From NCBI GenBank assembly GCA_027604185.1, contig JADGKB010000003.1, positions 124,001-188,000 of the forward strand: a DNA stretch of 64,000 nt, written 5' to 3'. Positions 44,119 to 55,815 of this stretch are shown piece after piece. Made by a program: the position numbers and the translations under genes. Within the stretch, counting starts at the first letter, position 1; each line of letters begins with the position of its first letter. This stretch comes from Boothiomyces macroporosus. Its lineage: Eukaryota; Chytridiomycota; Chytridiomycetes; Rhizophydiales; Terramycetaceae. Below the pieces are notes generated by a model that made no database searches, was not told the DNA's origin, and saw only the letters and a program-made list of their open reading frames with translations.

Positions 44119-44806
44119 TTATCCCAAGTAAGAAACGAGCTGTGATATTTCAGGACAATCAACCACTTTATCAAAAGAGAATGTAGGATAGTACTTTATC
44201 CATGCGAATGCACCTATATCGAATAAGAGGGTGATTGTTGCATTCAACTTTTTGCTACCAGATAACCCACACTGATTGATAAAGGTAGCAAATGATGCGC
44301 TAGTGAGCAGAGAGTCTTGGCTATTTGAAATCATTGTCATATACAATGGTACAGGGATAACAGTTGATGTCCGTGGAGGAAAATCAAGATGGGTTAAGGT
44401 GCTGTTTGCCCACAAGTTTTGAATAACATTGCCATTGCTGTCTTTGAGAATTGTCTACATTAAAAACAATTACGGTGACATTTACTTTTCTGAACCCTAT
44501 ATCGATATAGCTTGGGGAGTAAATTGTGATGTTGATGGCGAATTCGTAAGACACTTGCTTTATAGGATTAGTCAAAAGCATCGTCGTACTATAATCAGCA
44601 GCGGGGTTGCCATTGATCAGTAATCCTTGAGCATTTTGGGGGGTGTAGACATTCCCCACGGTGACAGAAGGTGCACTTGGCATGACAAAATAGATTCCCA
44701 GCCCAAGCAAAAGGATAATTGCCAAACACAACAGCTTGCATTTGCAAGTGCCGCAAAAGCGTCTTCTTTTATTTCGTTGATCTTCGTTGTCAAAACGCTT
44801 TGACAT
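44119..44806 (-). CDS. LEA2-like single-pass membrane protein B
   Basis: Exons 44806-44474 and 44454-44119 (19-nt intron); 222 aa. Short basic head (NKRRRFCGTCKCK, likely palmitoylated cysteines), a membrane helix LLCLAIILLLGLGIYFV, the family juncture MPSAPSVTVGNVY, then a beta-rich ectodomain with several NxT/S sequons (NITI, NVTT, NSTL, NATI) and a terminal WIKYYPTFSFDK ... DCPEISQL segment shared with gene C. Its stop lies 31 nt before the start of gene A on the same strand, so A and B look like a tandem pair. Confidence 0.82.
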
Positions 44807-44848
44807 CTTTGTTTACACTGCTACTTGTAAATATTTGACAAGAATTTA

Positions 44849-45601
44849 TTAGCCTTCCCAAAAGGTTGGAAGTTGGTTTCCAGGCACAAAGATGCGCTCT
44901 ACATTATCCTCAGTGATGATAGCCAAACGAATAGTACCGCCTGAAGAGCCGTCTCTGGACATTGCCAACGAAATAGCTAAGAGTAAATAATCACTTACAG
45001 TTCTTTACAAAGTCAATTGCCTCTTCTCTAGTCATATTTTCTCTGTAGTGCGCATCACAGTATCCGTAAATAAATGTTGAGCCAGATCCGCCAATAGCAA
45101 ATGGCCTCTTGTGCAATGATCCTCCTAATGGGATAGAATATACAGAAGGTCCATTAACAGGCTATTTTAATAGTAAATTACATCCCATCCTCCAATGATA
45201 ATTCCAGCCATGAGTGCGTTTTTATTCTCATAGCATAATTTTTGGAAAAGAGTCGCTGCTACATGAACTGTTGGTACTGTCTCTTCTTGTACACTACCAT
45301 GAGACTTAAATATACCCAAATAGTTGTAAGTAGTAATGAACGATATCTGCGATAGCTTGAGTATCAGCAGCTGATCCAGAACGACAACAGAAAATTTTAT
45401 CATGAATTTGCGTGAGCTTGTCAGTAACTCTGTTTGCTTTGGTTAAATTCGGTCGATACCAATATAGGATCCAGTGGTGGTTCTCGAATCAGCCCCAACA
45501 ACAACACCACCAGCATATTGCACGGCCATAATTGTTGTCTATGTAAATTTCCAACTTACTCCTAAATTAACTTCGCCTGGTTTAAGTTTTGGCTCTTGCA
45601 T
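44849..45601 (-). CDS. 20S proteasome subunit beta-1 (PSMB6/PRE3)
   Basis: Exons 45601-45560, 45538-45460, 45436-45316, 45293-45182, 45161-44999 and 44976-44849 (introns 21, 23, 22, 20, 22 nt); 214 aa. A 14-residue propeptide ends in Gly, and intron 1 falls exactly before the catalytic Thr1 of [20 protein letters not shown]. Beta-1 motifs: ITDK-type lysine in [45 protein letters not shown] and [12 protein letters not shown]. This is the caspase-like site of the proteasome. Intron 3 was fixed by homology; a nearer AG breaks the frame. Confidence 0.96.
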
Positions 45602-45663
45602 ATTTGGATTGACAAGGGTTGAGAAAATTTGAATTTTACTTTCAGATTTTTGTCAAGCCACAA

Positions 45664-48600
45664 ATGCAAACAGTAACGCTGATGGGACAGCAGCTTGAAA
45701 ACTGGAGTGAAATATTTCCGCAAATTCACACCGCAAGTTACCAGTACATCAAATCGCTCAATCTCCACTCTAATTTATTAAAGGTTTTAGATCCGTCGCT
45801 TTGCTTATTACCCAACTTGACCATCTTGGACATGTCCAGCAACCAAGTAAATATTGTTAATCCAAGATAGAGTCATTCGTGGGGATTAACCTCCCATCAC
45901 TAAAGAGCATAAACTTGTCCAACAACAAGGTATCTTTATTTTAATACGAGATTAAACAAATTGGCGGATTGGAAAATTTCAAGAAGCTGGAATTCCTGAA
46001 ACTATCGTTCAACTCTATCGAAAATCTGGAGTGTTTCAAAGCATTGCACGGGAGTCAGTACCCTCTTAAATACTTGGATTTGAGGGGAAACGATATCAGT
46101 GATGTGAAACAAATAGCAATGCTAAATGGATGTCTTCAACTACGAGAATTATTACTTGCTACCCAGCCAGGCTACAAAACGAATCCGGTTTGCAAGACTG
46201 CTGTTAATATATTTAGCATTCTCCCACAACTTACAATATTGGACGAACGAAACAGTTCTGGGGATTTAGAAACCACTTTATATGAAGACCCAACAGTAAC
46301 AATGTTTGATTCGCTCCTGGAAAGCGATATAGGGACTCCACCAAGACGCAAGGATCTAGTGACAGATACGCCTTTTGAAAACATGATACCGTTTGAACAT
46401 GAAGAGTTTGACACTATAAGACAGTATGCAAGGACACCAGTTGAACACAAACACCAAAAGTTACCTACGAATAGACTTTCCCCAAGACCAATAATTATTG
46501 AAAACAATAACGGTGAGATACTCGCAAAAATGCTCCAACTCCAAGAACAAATACAAAATATCACCCAGAAAAGTGCCAATAATGAATCTGAAAAGATTTC
46601 ACTGCTGGAACGCCAAATACAGCAGCTGGCTGTTACGATTTCAAAGGAAAGGGAAAAGACTGTTAAAATAGCCACCCCAAAGATAGAACGAGTGATTCAA
46701 ACTGAAACCGTCGAAGACCAAAAAACTGTCGAGCGATTTCAGCAATTGGAAAAGCAAATCAATAGTCTATTTGATTTTGTGAAGGAAGGAGAGAAAAGAC
46801 AAGAAGAAAAGGAAAAGACTATGAAAAAAAGGATTCTAAAAGAATTACCAGTCAATGTAGAAATTTCTCCAGCTACTTCGGAGGAATTCATTCAAATTCC
46901 AACCAAGCTGCCAAAAAGAAAGACAAAAAATCAGTCTTTAGTCTGGCTGGAGGATGATTCTGAGGAAATAATTGACCTTTCAAGACAAACTCCTCCAAAG
47001 AAATTTGTCAAAGTCAGTCAAAATCAACTCAATCCAAACCCAAAAGTATCAAACAGTGTTGCTAATCTAAAGCTGATTGCAGTTCTAGAAGCTGAGCAAA
47101 GGCGATTAAAGGAAAATGAACAGCGATATGCTGAAAAGATCAAGGAATTAAATTCAGAATTAAACTCACTAAAAAGCTCCACAACAGAGTTCAATACTAT
47201 TAAAACTGAATATACCGACTTGGTACTTGAGTCTAATATTAGAAAGCCAAGTATGAGGCAGTAAAATCAAGCCTCTCTGAATACAGGAAAATATCCTTGG
47301 AAAAGCAGAAGGAATTGGAGGACTCAATAGCTCAAAGTAAGAACTTGACGCTCCAAAATGAAGATTATCAGTGCCATGTTGATAAGCTTGATGCTAAAAT
47401 CAAAGAATTGTCAAACAATTGCAGCCTGTTTCAGAAGCAAATCGCTGAATTGCAAAACGAATTTTCGAAAACAGAAAAATCAAACAAAATCCTTGAAGCG
47501 GAAAAGGAGAAACTCTACACGCATTGCAAAACTGTTGAAAACGAAAATTCTAAACTATCGGTCCGGCTAATCAAAGAACGAGAATCGTTTAAAGTTAAGT
47601 GTGCAGAGCTGAAAAGCGAAAAGCAACAAATCTTAGAAAACGTTGAAAAAGGAAATAGAGAAATTGCATATTTAAAGAGTTTGCTCTCCCAGAAAGAAGA
47701 GAGTTTCCGAAATAACGTTGAGAGCTTGATAACGTACCATACTACTAACTTAGCTCGCATAAAAATGAAATGGAAGCTGCTGTAGCTAAGGCTACAAAAA
47801 TCGAAACTGAAAAACAATCGTACTTGACAGACTCTCTAAAGAAGCAATTATCACAGACCCAGGAGGCATACAAGGCACTGGAACTTGAATTCTTATCAAA
47901 CATAAAAAGTGATTTCAAATTAATAATTAGAGGAACGGAAGGCTCGGGCAGCAGCAGAGGAAAAACTAAAAGAATCTCTTCAAGAAAAAGAAGAGTCGTT
48001 AAAGGTAAATGTTTCTCAACATAACAGAATGTTGTAAACCTGGAGAAAAAGACAAAAGAGCAAACGGATACTATCGCCGAGTTGGTGAAGATGGTAAAAG
48101 AACTCAAAGCCAATTTTGATTTTTTGCAAGAGAAGGAGAGGAACTCTACCCAATTATATCATGCAAGCATCCAAAGGTTTGATGAAAATGCTTCGAAATT
48201 ACAACTGCTAAACAACGAGAAGGTTAACATTGAACAAAAACTTCAATCCGCAGAACAATCGAACAAAAGCCTGCTGGAAAACAACACAAAGCTACAATCT
48301 GAGCTCGACTCTCTTTTGAAGAAACTTTCTTCAATGGTACACCTCGCTTAATGTTAGGAATCATCCAAAGAGCACCAATTGAATGAAAAAGAAAAGCAAA
48401 TTGAAATACTAAACAAAGAACTACGTGATATGCAGAGCAAATATGCTAATTACGATGATGTTTTAAAAATTAAGGAATCAATGTTGCAGGATCAAAATGA
48501 CACAATCAAAACATTGAAAACTAATTTGGAAAACAAGACAAGAGAGTATCAAAATGTCAAGAAAGAGTTGGAGCTAAGTAGCGAATACCTTCAGGAATAC

Positions 48601-49095
48601 GAACAGAAAGAAAAGTCAGAGTATCAAGAACTAGAAGATCAGGTGCGTGAATATAGAGAAAATCAAGAAAGCTATCGTGCAATGGCTCAAGATTATAAAT
48701 TAGAGAGAGATGAACTGCGGCAGGAAGTAATAAGTTTGACTGAAAAGTTAAATCAACGAAATGCAAGCATAGAAATGATTGAAAAGGAAGTTGAAAAAGT
48801 CAAAAAGAACTTTGACCAAAAACAACAGGCATTAATAGATAAACAACAGTCGGAAGTGCAAGAATTGGAACAGAAATACTCTGCTGAAATGGCCGAATTA
48901 TCTTATTACAAGAGCGAGAAGGAATCTATTCTACACCAACTTAGACAAACCCAATCGCTGTTGCATAAATGTACGTTGCAGAAAGACAATATTGAAAAGG
49001 AGCTTCGCTTTGTGCTGATGGAGATGGACAAGCAAAAGAAAGCCTCTGACGCAAAGATGGCGAAATTGCTCGCGACAGTCAAGGAGATGGTTTAG
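45664..49095 (+). CDS. LRRCC1/VFL1-like centriolar LRR and coiled-coil protein
   Basis: Exons 45664-45846, 45867-45929, 45951-47222, 47243-47733, 47754-47908, 47931-48004, 48028-48336 and 48358-49095 (introns 20, 21, 20, 20, 22, 23, 21 nt); 1094 aa. The first 190 residues are leucine-rich repeats (SLNLHSNLLKVLDPSL, SINLSNNKI, LEFLKLSFNSIENL) closed by an LDERNSSGD cap; then a disordered stretch, then about 600 residues of heptad coiled coil. Size and order match LRRCC1 (human 1032 aa) and Chlamydomonas VFL1, rotationally asymmetric proteins of the distal centriole. It fits the flagellate signature given by RSP3. Other LRR coiled-coil centrosomal families remain possible. Confidence 0.75.
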
Positions 49096-49186
49096 CATTC
49101 AATAAACTATTCAAATATACTCTGTATACATCCAGGTGCGGTTACCAGATTTTTCTCCAAAATCACCAGACCACCTAAAATTTTTT

Positions 49187-50303
49187 ATGAAACTAAATTA
49201 TATAATTAAAAGATTTCTATCGAATGCACAAAAAGCGAGAGAGAAAATCGCAGAAATAGATTCAAAATCTGCATTACCACTTACCGACTTGTTCAACAGA
49301 CAGCACACCTACCTTCGAATTTCTCTGACTGAAAAATGCAACCTCCGATGCACTTACTGCATGCCTGAAGAGGGAGTTGATTTGACACCAAAAGAGAATT
49401 TACTTACCAGCCAAGAAATACTGGGACTGGGAAGAATTTTTGTGGAGAATGGCATCAACAAAATTAGGCTTACTGGGGGTGAACCAACTATTCGAAAAGA
49501 TTTGATTGATATTGTTGGTAATTTACATTGACGTAGCCGGGCTTAATGATTTAAAAAGGATTGGGCTGAAAAAGATTGGAATTACAACGAATGGTATAGC
49601 ACTGAAGAGGAAGCTCGTTCCTTTGAAAGAAGCAGGATTGGATCAGATAAATATTAGTTTGGATACACTTGACCCGCTCAAGTTTGAATTAATGACCAGG
49701 AGAAGAGGGCATGAGACTGTTTTAGGAGCTATGCGTTCAGCGGTTGATTTGAATTTTGACAGTGTAAAGTTGAATGTAGTCGTAATCAACAAAGTGAACC
49801 ATTTGGAAATCATTGATTTTGTAAATATGACCAAGGATTTGCCGATATATATTCGGTTTATTGAATATATGCCTTTTGACGGCAATCGGTGGAATACTGA
49901 AAAGTTTATCTCTTACCAAGAAATGCTTCAATTGATCAGAGCAGTTCATCCAAATATCACAAAGGAATTGGACGATCCAAATGATACTAGCAAGGCATAT
50001 AGAGTACCGGGGTTCAAGGGTAAATTTGGGTTTATAACTTCAATGTCAGACAATTTTTGCGGGACCTGTAATCGACTCAGGGTATTGGCTGACGGAAACA
50101 TGAAAGTATGCCTTTTTGGGAATGCGGAGGTTAATTTAAAGCAATTGATGAGAGACGGAATTACTTCCACTGAATTGGTGGACGTGATATCAAGCGCAGG
50201 TAAAAAACATTCTGACCTAGTGAAACGAAAAAAGAAGCAGCACGCAGGAATGATTGAGCTCTCAAAAATGCCTAATCGTCCAATGATCTTGATTGGGGGC
50301 TAA
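49187..50303 (+). CDS. Molybdenum cofactor synthase step 1 (MOCS1A/MoaA)
   Basis: Exons 49187-49517 and 49537-50303 (19-nt intron); 365 aa. Radical-SAM enzyme with N-terminal cluster [39 protein letters not shown], the C-terminal cluster [11 protein letters not shown] ... MKVCLFG and the required C-terminal GlyGly. A basic, hydrophobic 24-residue start ([16 protein letters not shown]) looks like a mitochondrial targeting sequence. It forms the cyclic pyranopterin precursor from GTP. No MoaC partner is fused or adjacent. It implies molybdoenzymes in this organism. Confidence 0.95.
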
Positions 50304-50424
50304 TCAATAAACTTATCCATAACGGTTTTGTTTGATTTTCGCAGGATTTGTGGCTTGTCGTTTCACAACTTGAAGAACCAGCCACACGTAGCTTTAAAAA
50401 GTTTGAAAAAAGTGAAACCAGAAA

Positions 50425-51769
50425 ATGTTATCAGGTACGAAACCAGTTAGTAACATGTTTGACGTTACAGAGGAGCTTGAAGACATTGGCGGCCCAGCGA
50501 TCATGCTCACCAGGCCAACTGTAAAGAAAAACGATAGAGTTATTCCTGCACAGACGGTTCCTTTCTTTGAAAACGACTTGAACAACATCAACGTCGGCAA
50601 CCATCAATCTCCTTTAGAGCAATTCCTAGATCATCACTCTCCAAGATCGCCTGCCTTAGACTTTACTCAGAACGCTATTCTAAATACTAGAAGAGTTTCA
50701 CAAGACGTTTTGGAATTGCAAGTTGGGATAAATACAGCCAACGCTGCGCAGCAAACATCTCCATTTCAGAGCCCAAATCAATTTGTTGGACAAGACCCTG
50801 CTTTTCAACAAGGATCGCCATTCGCACAGCCTGTTACATCCCCTTTCCAACAGGTGAACCAATTTGCTGGTCAATCTCCATATCAATATACAAACAACTT
50901 TAATCAATATCAACAGCCATCTCCTTTTGCACAGACTATCCACCAATTCACTCAAAATTCTCCATTCCAACAGTTGAATCAATTCCATCAATCACCATTG
51001 CAACCTGGAGGCAACTTTGTTAACATGCAGACCGGGTATCAACAATCGCCTCTCTCTGTAGCTAACGAGACCTTTTCCAATGCGTCTCCATTCTACCAGT
51101 CCAGCCACTTTTCGCAACAGGGATCGCCATTTGTGACAAACATGAATACTTCCCTCACACCACAACTGAATTACTTGAACGTTTTAAATAGCAACACTAA
51201 CCAGTATTCTCCACAATCAAATGGTAACCACTTTTCACAACAATCCTATGAAGAAACCTTTGATGATGGTCTATCAAATAACTTTGATTTCGTCGCAAAT
51301 ACTTTAGATATTGAAGCTATACCCACAGACACTAATTTGAAGGCCATTTTTGATCCATCTGCAGAGGCAGGATCGCCACAGTCTTTGACCGAAACTTTAC
51401 ACGCAAAAGAGCTAGTATTTGAAAAATTGGAAAGAAAGGATATCAATGGCGAAGAGCATTTCAAGTGCCCAAATTCATACTGTTATAAATGTAAGAAATG
51501 GATTAACAAAAGGGTATAAAAAGCAATTCCACCTCGAAAAGCACTTTGCTACTTGTAAACCAACCGAATCTACAAAGAAAAGTAAAGCAAACCATCTAAA
51601 CCAAGCGTAATTGTTTGTTAACCGTAGAAATTCTAATTCAACCTGTGAGATATGTGGTCACAACTTTTCGCGGAGGGATGCCCTTATCCGCCATTTGAAA
51701 GGCAAAAAGAATGCTTGTATAATACAAATGGAAATTAACAAAAAGCTGAAAGAGCAAAAGGGTATATAA
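50425..51769 (+). CDS. Gln/Asn/Ser/Pro-rich protein with two C-terminal C2H2-type zinc fingers
   Basis: Exons 50425-51490, 51513-51606 and 51628-51769 (introns 22 and 21 nt); 433 aa. Residues about 100-290 are a low-complexity Gln/Asn/Phe/Pro region with recurring SPFxQ units (SPFQSPNQF, SPFAQP, SPFQQVNQF), prion-like in composition. An acidic segment follows, then two zinc fingers: CPNSYCYKWYKKQFHLEKHF with a terminal Cys, and TCEICGHNFSRRDALIRHL with a terminal Cys in place of His. This looks like a sequence-specific transcription factor. The intron inside finger 1 sits at the same place as in the two small finger genes at 54 and 56 kb. Confidence 0.8.
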
Positions 51770-52020
51770 ATCCGCGATTAGTCCACGATAATATAATATA
51801 CATTCTATTTATACAATCAGAATTTTTTATCAACCTGTCAACGTCAAATTAAACGATTTGAGTGAGAATCATTTTAAACTGCCAACCTTCAATGATAATC
51901 TATCGATATGCTGGTGGTAGCTGTGGTGGAACAGACCACAAGTGCTCACACTTATAATGACGTATTTAGACAATCAAGTGATTTGAACCTCGGCTTCCTC
52001 CTTTACCTTTTAAATTTAAA

Positions 52021-52473
52021 ATGTATTCCTACACCAATATAAAAGTAAATTCCTCTCGCGAATCAGTATTTTCAGAGTCTACAACCTCAACAACATCATC
52101 AGCAAGCATTCATTTAAAAAATCGAAAATCCATCCCATATCGCTCACCAAATCAAGTCGACCCTACTCCAGGTCTAGTTATAAAGTTGGGGATTGGCAAT
52201 TTGGGTGGAGAAATCGTACGATTGGTGAATTATGAGCCTTTGCCTGTCAAAAAGAGGAATGTACAGGAACCGTTGTTGAAGTTGAAGAAGCCGGTTGCTA
52301 AAAGGAGAAAGTCGTCGTTGCCAATTAGTCCCGTTTCGCCTGTTGCTAAAGAACGGGTAAAACGTAAAATGGTTCAGAGAACGAATAGGCGTGTCAGAAA
52401 CAGTTTGCCCAGCCCAGTGATGGACAAGGAAACTCTACCATTTGAATATAGTGAAGTTAGAGAGGAAGCTTAG
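52021..52473 (+). CDS. Unrecognised basic protein, paralogue of gene at 59.6 kb
   Basis: Single exon, 150 aa. Ser/Thr-rich start, then NRKSIPYRSPNQ and PGLVIKLGIGNLGGEIVRLV, then a basic Pro/Ser region with KKRNVQEP, KRRKSSLPISPVSP and NRRVRNSLPSP. The RKS-P-RS box followed by a short beta-type segment recurs in the 118-residue gene at 59610-59966. The many Ser-Pro and basic motifs suggest a nuclear, CDK-phosphorylated protein; that is inference. Confidence 0.6.
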   Translation: MYSYTNIKVNSSRESVFSESTTSTTSSASIHLKNRKSIPYRSPNQVDPTPGLVIKLGIGNLGGEIVRLVNYEPLPVKKRNVQEPLLKLKKPVAKRRKSSLPISPVSPVAKERVKRKMVQRTNRRVRNSLPSPVMDKETLPFEYSEVREEA

Positions 52474-52546
52474 GTAGCCCGAGCTAATTTAGGTTTAAAT
52501 TATAAAATGTGGTTACTATAAATAAAATATATTAACATTCTTTGGT

Positions 52547-53881
52547 CTACTTTGAAAAAATGCTGATTGCGGCCTGCAGTTGCGACTGCGATGGACAAGG
52601 GATCGCCTTATCCCATGTGTAGGAAGGTTTGATGCCTAACCAAGATATAGCACTGATATCTACTCTGAATGTAAGAGAAGCGGGAATCGTTCCCGAATTT
52701 TGACCTATGCATCTCGCTTCCATCAATTGAATTGCTGGATCGGTCGCTGGATTGGATGAAACGGTGTATGTTACGCTACTTGGCTAGGATTAGATTGTTA
52801 TTACCAAAACAAAAGTAGTGTTCGCTCTCGGAGGAAAAGCTAAATCATTTGCTGAACCACCGCCAACAAATCCGCTTATTTGGTTACCAGAGGTATCTTT
52901 CACTGCAATCTATCGTTAGCTATCGTTTACATCCACACTCAACTGATGGATTCCAATCTTGAAATAGCTAAAGGATTCCACAGAAATATTCACAGCCATA
53001 TTGAATTGGAAGGTGTTTGTTGTTGATTTGGTAGCTTGAGCCAAAGGCACGCCATTCAACAACACCCCATCAGTACCTGCAGGTACATAAAAGTCTGTAC
53101 TGCTGACATTTGGGGCTTGTGGGACAAACAAGTAAATGATAACTCCCAAAAGAGCCAGCAAAATAATTGCGATAGTGATAATACAAGTAGATCTTTTGGT
53201 AAAACAGCAACAGTAAGTTCTAGGGATAGGTTTCAGTTGTGCTTCTTCTACATCTTCTTTTAAAACTACGGTATCGGGGGAAAAGAAATCCACTGGTCGC
53301 ATATTTCTTTCACTTGGACGTGCGCTGTTGATTTTATTCCCTGATGGAGAATATGGACCAGCGCTACCATAAATATTCCCAAAATCTTTACTTCTTCCAT
53401 TCGTTGAATTTCGTGAATATCGCTGCGGAGTATCTGGGTTTGAATAATTTGGATGTGAAAATAGTTTCTCCCTTTCTGGTTCTTGAACTGGTTGTGGGGT
53501 TGAAAAATCGTTGTAGCTCAAATGCTTTTCTGAGGTGGCCATAGTTGGAGTATATGGCCGCTCAGTAAAACTCTGAGGGGCAGAATAATCGTTGTACAAC
53601 TGTTCTTGGGAATAATCATAATATTGATTTTGATATGGATACTGCCCATCATAATTTTGGTAGCCATTTGGATACTGCGCATACTGCTGGCTGTACCCAG
53701 GATGGTTTGCAGCTTGAGCGTCTGTAATAAATGGCGAATTCACTGGATCATAAGATGCATCTCTAGGAAGATACTCTGGGTTTATCACACCACTTTCAAC
53801 TGTTGGCTGTAGCCTCTCCATTGTTTTTTGGATCGATTTGTTGTCCTTTAAAAATTCAGATACAGACTGCTGTTTGGACAT
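52547..53881 (-). CDS. LEA2-like single-pass membrane protein C
   Basis: Exons 53881-52931, 52909-52805 and 52783-52547 (two 21-nt introns, both phase 0); 430 aa. Long disordered cytosolic head of about 220 residues rich in Tyr, Gln, Asn and Pro, then a Cys cluster (RTYCCCFTKRSTC), membrane helix IITIAIILLALLGVIIYLF, juncture VPQAPNVSSTDFYVP and a beta-rich ectodomain ending WLGIKPSYTWDKAIPCP. The ectodomain, the two intron phases and the terminal CP motif match genes A and B; the Tyr/Gln head is unique to this copy. Confidence 0.82.
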
Positions 53882-54267
53882 TTTTACAAGATTTTTTTCG
53901 ATTGATTTTCAAGTGAAACGCCTCAGCTTTAGATACAAGCTCACTAAATTTGAGGCAAAGCCTTTAGCTTATTCATCAATTAATACTTGCAAGCCATGAC
54001 ACCAAAATGGTGAGAGTGAAATCGAAGGAAGTTGAAGATTTCATTTTCCGGAAACAGCCGGATATTCTCTCATTCAGTTTTGTATATGCGACTATGAGTC
54101 CTTATTTAATTTTAATTCTACTTTTTCCTACTTTTAAAACTTAACCGACAAACACTTTTTTGTCATATGGTTGTGGCGTTTTGCCTCACTTCTTGAGAGT
54201 GAATAGTCCAAAATCGTACTACTAGAAAGACAGAGCAAAGGCATATTAGAGGAATATAAGTAGATGT
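53882..54267. other. Intergenic region, nothing recognised
   Basis: 386 bases between the start of LEA2-like gene C and the stop of the small zinc-finger gene, both on the minus strand. It should hold the promoter of gene C; no distinct element or open frame is supported. Confidence 0.35.
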
Positions 54268-54618
54268 TTATTTTTCAGGATGAGATACTTCAATATGCTT
54301 ATTCACATTAAACTTGCGCTTGTACACTAAATTAGAAACAGCCTTACACTTTTCACAATATGGACATTTTATGTATCGCAGATTGTCAATTGATATAATT
54401 TGAAATGGTTTTGCTTTGGCGTGGTCAGGCGGAGCTGCTGTGCTATTTGCAGGCAAGAGCGGACTTGTGGGTGGTATCGGCTTATGAATGTGATAGAGTT
54501 GAGACTGGTATTCCTGATCGCAGTATTCCAGTAGTTGAGCAAAGCTAGGGAGTATATTACTTGCAACTTTAGGCATGTCACACCAAGTACCTTTTGGAAA
54601 GAAAAAATTTCGCCTCAT
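54268..54618 (-). CDS. Small protein ending in one C2H2 zinc finger
   Basis: Exons 54618-54348 and 54326-54268 (21-nt intron); 109 aa. A Pro/Ser/Ala-rich body leads to a single finger at the very C-terminus. Unspliced, the finger would be Cys-x2-Cys-x19-His, which does not fold; removing the stop-free 21-nt intron gives CPYCEKLYKRKFNVNKHIEV then SH, a canonical Cys-x2-Cys-x12-His-x4-His. The protein ends five residues later. Probably a DNA-binding regulator. A sister gene with the same terminal design lies at 55816-56266. Confidence 0.7.
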   Translation of the reverse strand: MRRNFFFPKGTWCDMPKVASNILPSFAQLLEYCDQEYQSQLYHIHKPIPPTSPLLPANSTAAPPDHAKAKPFQIISIDNLRYIKCPYCEKCKAVSNLVYKRKFNVNKHIEVSHPEK

Positions 54619-54809
54619 TTTCTGTAGGACACTTTCCTATTCGAGATGGCAATAAAAATGACTCAACTCAAATAAAGTGGAAAACGAGAGCTAAGGTTTA
54701 ATAAACAGAAGGCGGATAGCAGCGGCCGCTGAATCCGCTTTCCCGCCAAATATAAAAACTATCTTTTGGTTTGAATTTGAAACACAAAAATTTCACATTC
54801 CAAGGTATA

Positions 54810-55645
54810 TTACAGCACGGCGGGCTTAATTTTTCCACCCGTTTTAAGAGTTGGGTTAACACCCATCCATGATAATGGGCTAAACTGGCCTAAAACAGTA
54901 ACATTAAACTGCCCATTCAAATCCTGTTTGGTTATGTTAAAAGGGACCATGATGACAGTGGTATGTCTGGGTTGAGTGTCGATATTTTCAATAATTGAAG
55001 AAGGCAGATAACCAGATGCTAACTGAACCTAAAATTAGGGATAATTACAGTGACATTCAAACTTGTAAATCGGTAATTAATGTATGCAGGAGAGTACACT
55101 GAAATATTAACAAATGCTGGTATAATATCTGGCGGGTAATTTGGCAAATTCAAAGTGTAAAATAAATCAGATACATCGAGCTTGGGTAATTGAGGAAGGA
55201 GAAAGTATAAAACAATGCCAAGCACAATCAAACATCCAACTACAACAGCGCTAACAAGCAGGGTATTATGGTACCAACGTATTCTATTTTTTTGTTTTGC
55301 TACATTACCAGAAATACTATGGTAGTCATCAGATACGAGTAGGACCGGCGATAGTGATATAATTTCAATTTGTTCATCCGCAGGTTCATTCGATATTGCG
55401 ACAGTATCAATTGACGAACGATCAGTAAGATCCGGAGCAGATTTATGCAAAGTTGGCTTTCTTTGTAGCGTATCGGCCCTGTACTCTTGTGGTTTAGGAA
55501 CCATTATCGAGTTGGATTTTCCAATTTCAACACCAGAGCTTTCGTCATTGATGGAAACCAAAGATTCGTTTTCGCATGATTTGAATGATTCGTTTAAACT
55601 GACTGTATCCTTTTCATTATCTTTGAATTCCTTGTTTTGTTCCAT
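54810..55645 (-). CDS. LEA2-like single-pass membrane protein D
   Basis: Exons 55645-55049 and 55028-54810 (20-nt intron); 271 aa. Acidic Ser-rich cytosolic head of about 120 residues, a membrane helix LLVSAVVVGCLIVLGIVLYFL, the family juncture LPQLPKLDVSDLFY and a shorter ectodomain with NISV, NVTV, NITK and NVTV sequons ending SWMGVNPTLKTGGK. The most divergent of the four LEA2-like genes; it lacks the cytosolic Cys cluster and the terminal CP motif. Start chosen at the ATG before EQNKEFKDNEK; 17 further upstream codons are open but unlike the family. Confidence 0.75.
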
Positions 55646-55815
55646 GGAAAAAATAATGGCTGTGGAACAAAAGATCAATTTCTGGGGACCTTTCAAAGGG
55701 GATGATGGAATTAAATTACAGTGAAATTAAGCATAGAAAACAACTGCGGAATGAAATTGACATAACCGAAAGAGTTAAAATTATTTTAATTAATACGAAT
55801 ATTAGCAAGAAAAAG

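Noticed and set aside
47515..48113. Minus-strand open frames with Phe/Ser-rich sequence
   Set aside because: Antisense of the LRRCC1 coiled coil, where Glu/Lys codons read as Phe/Leu/Ser.
49643..50170. Minus-strand open frames opposite MOCS1A
   Set aside because: Shadows of a strongly conserved gene on the plus strand.
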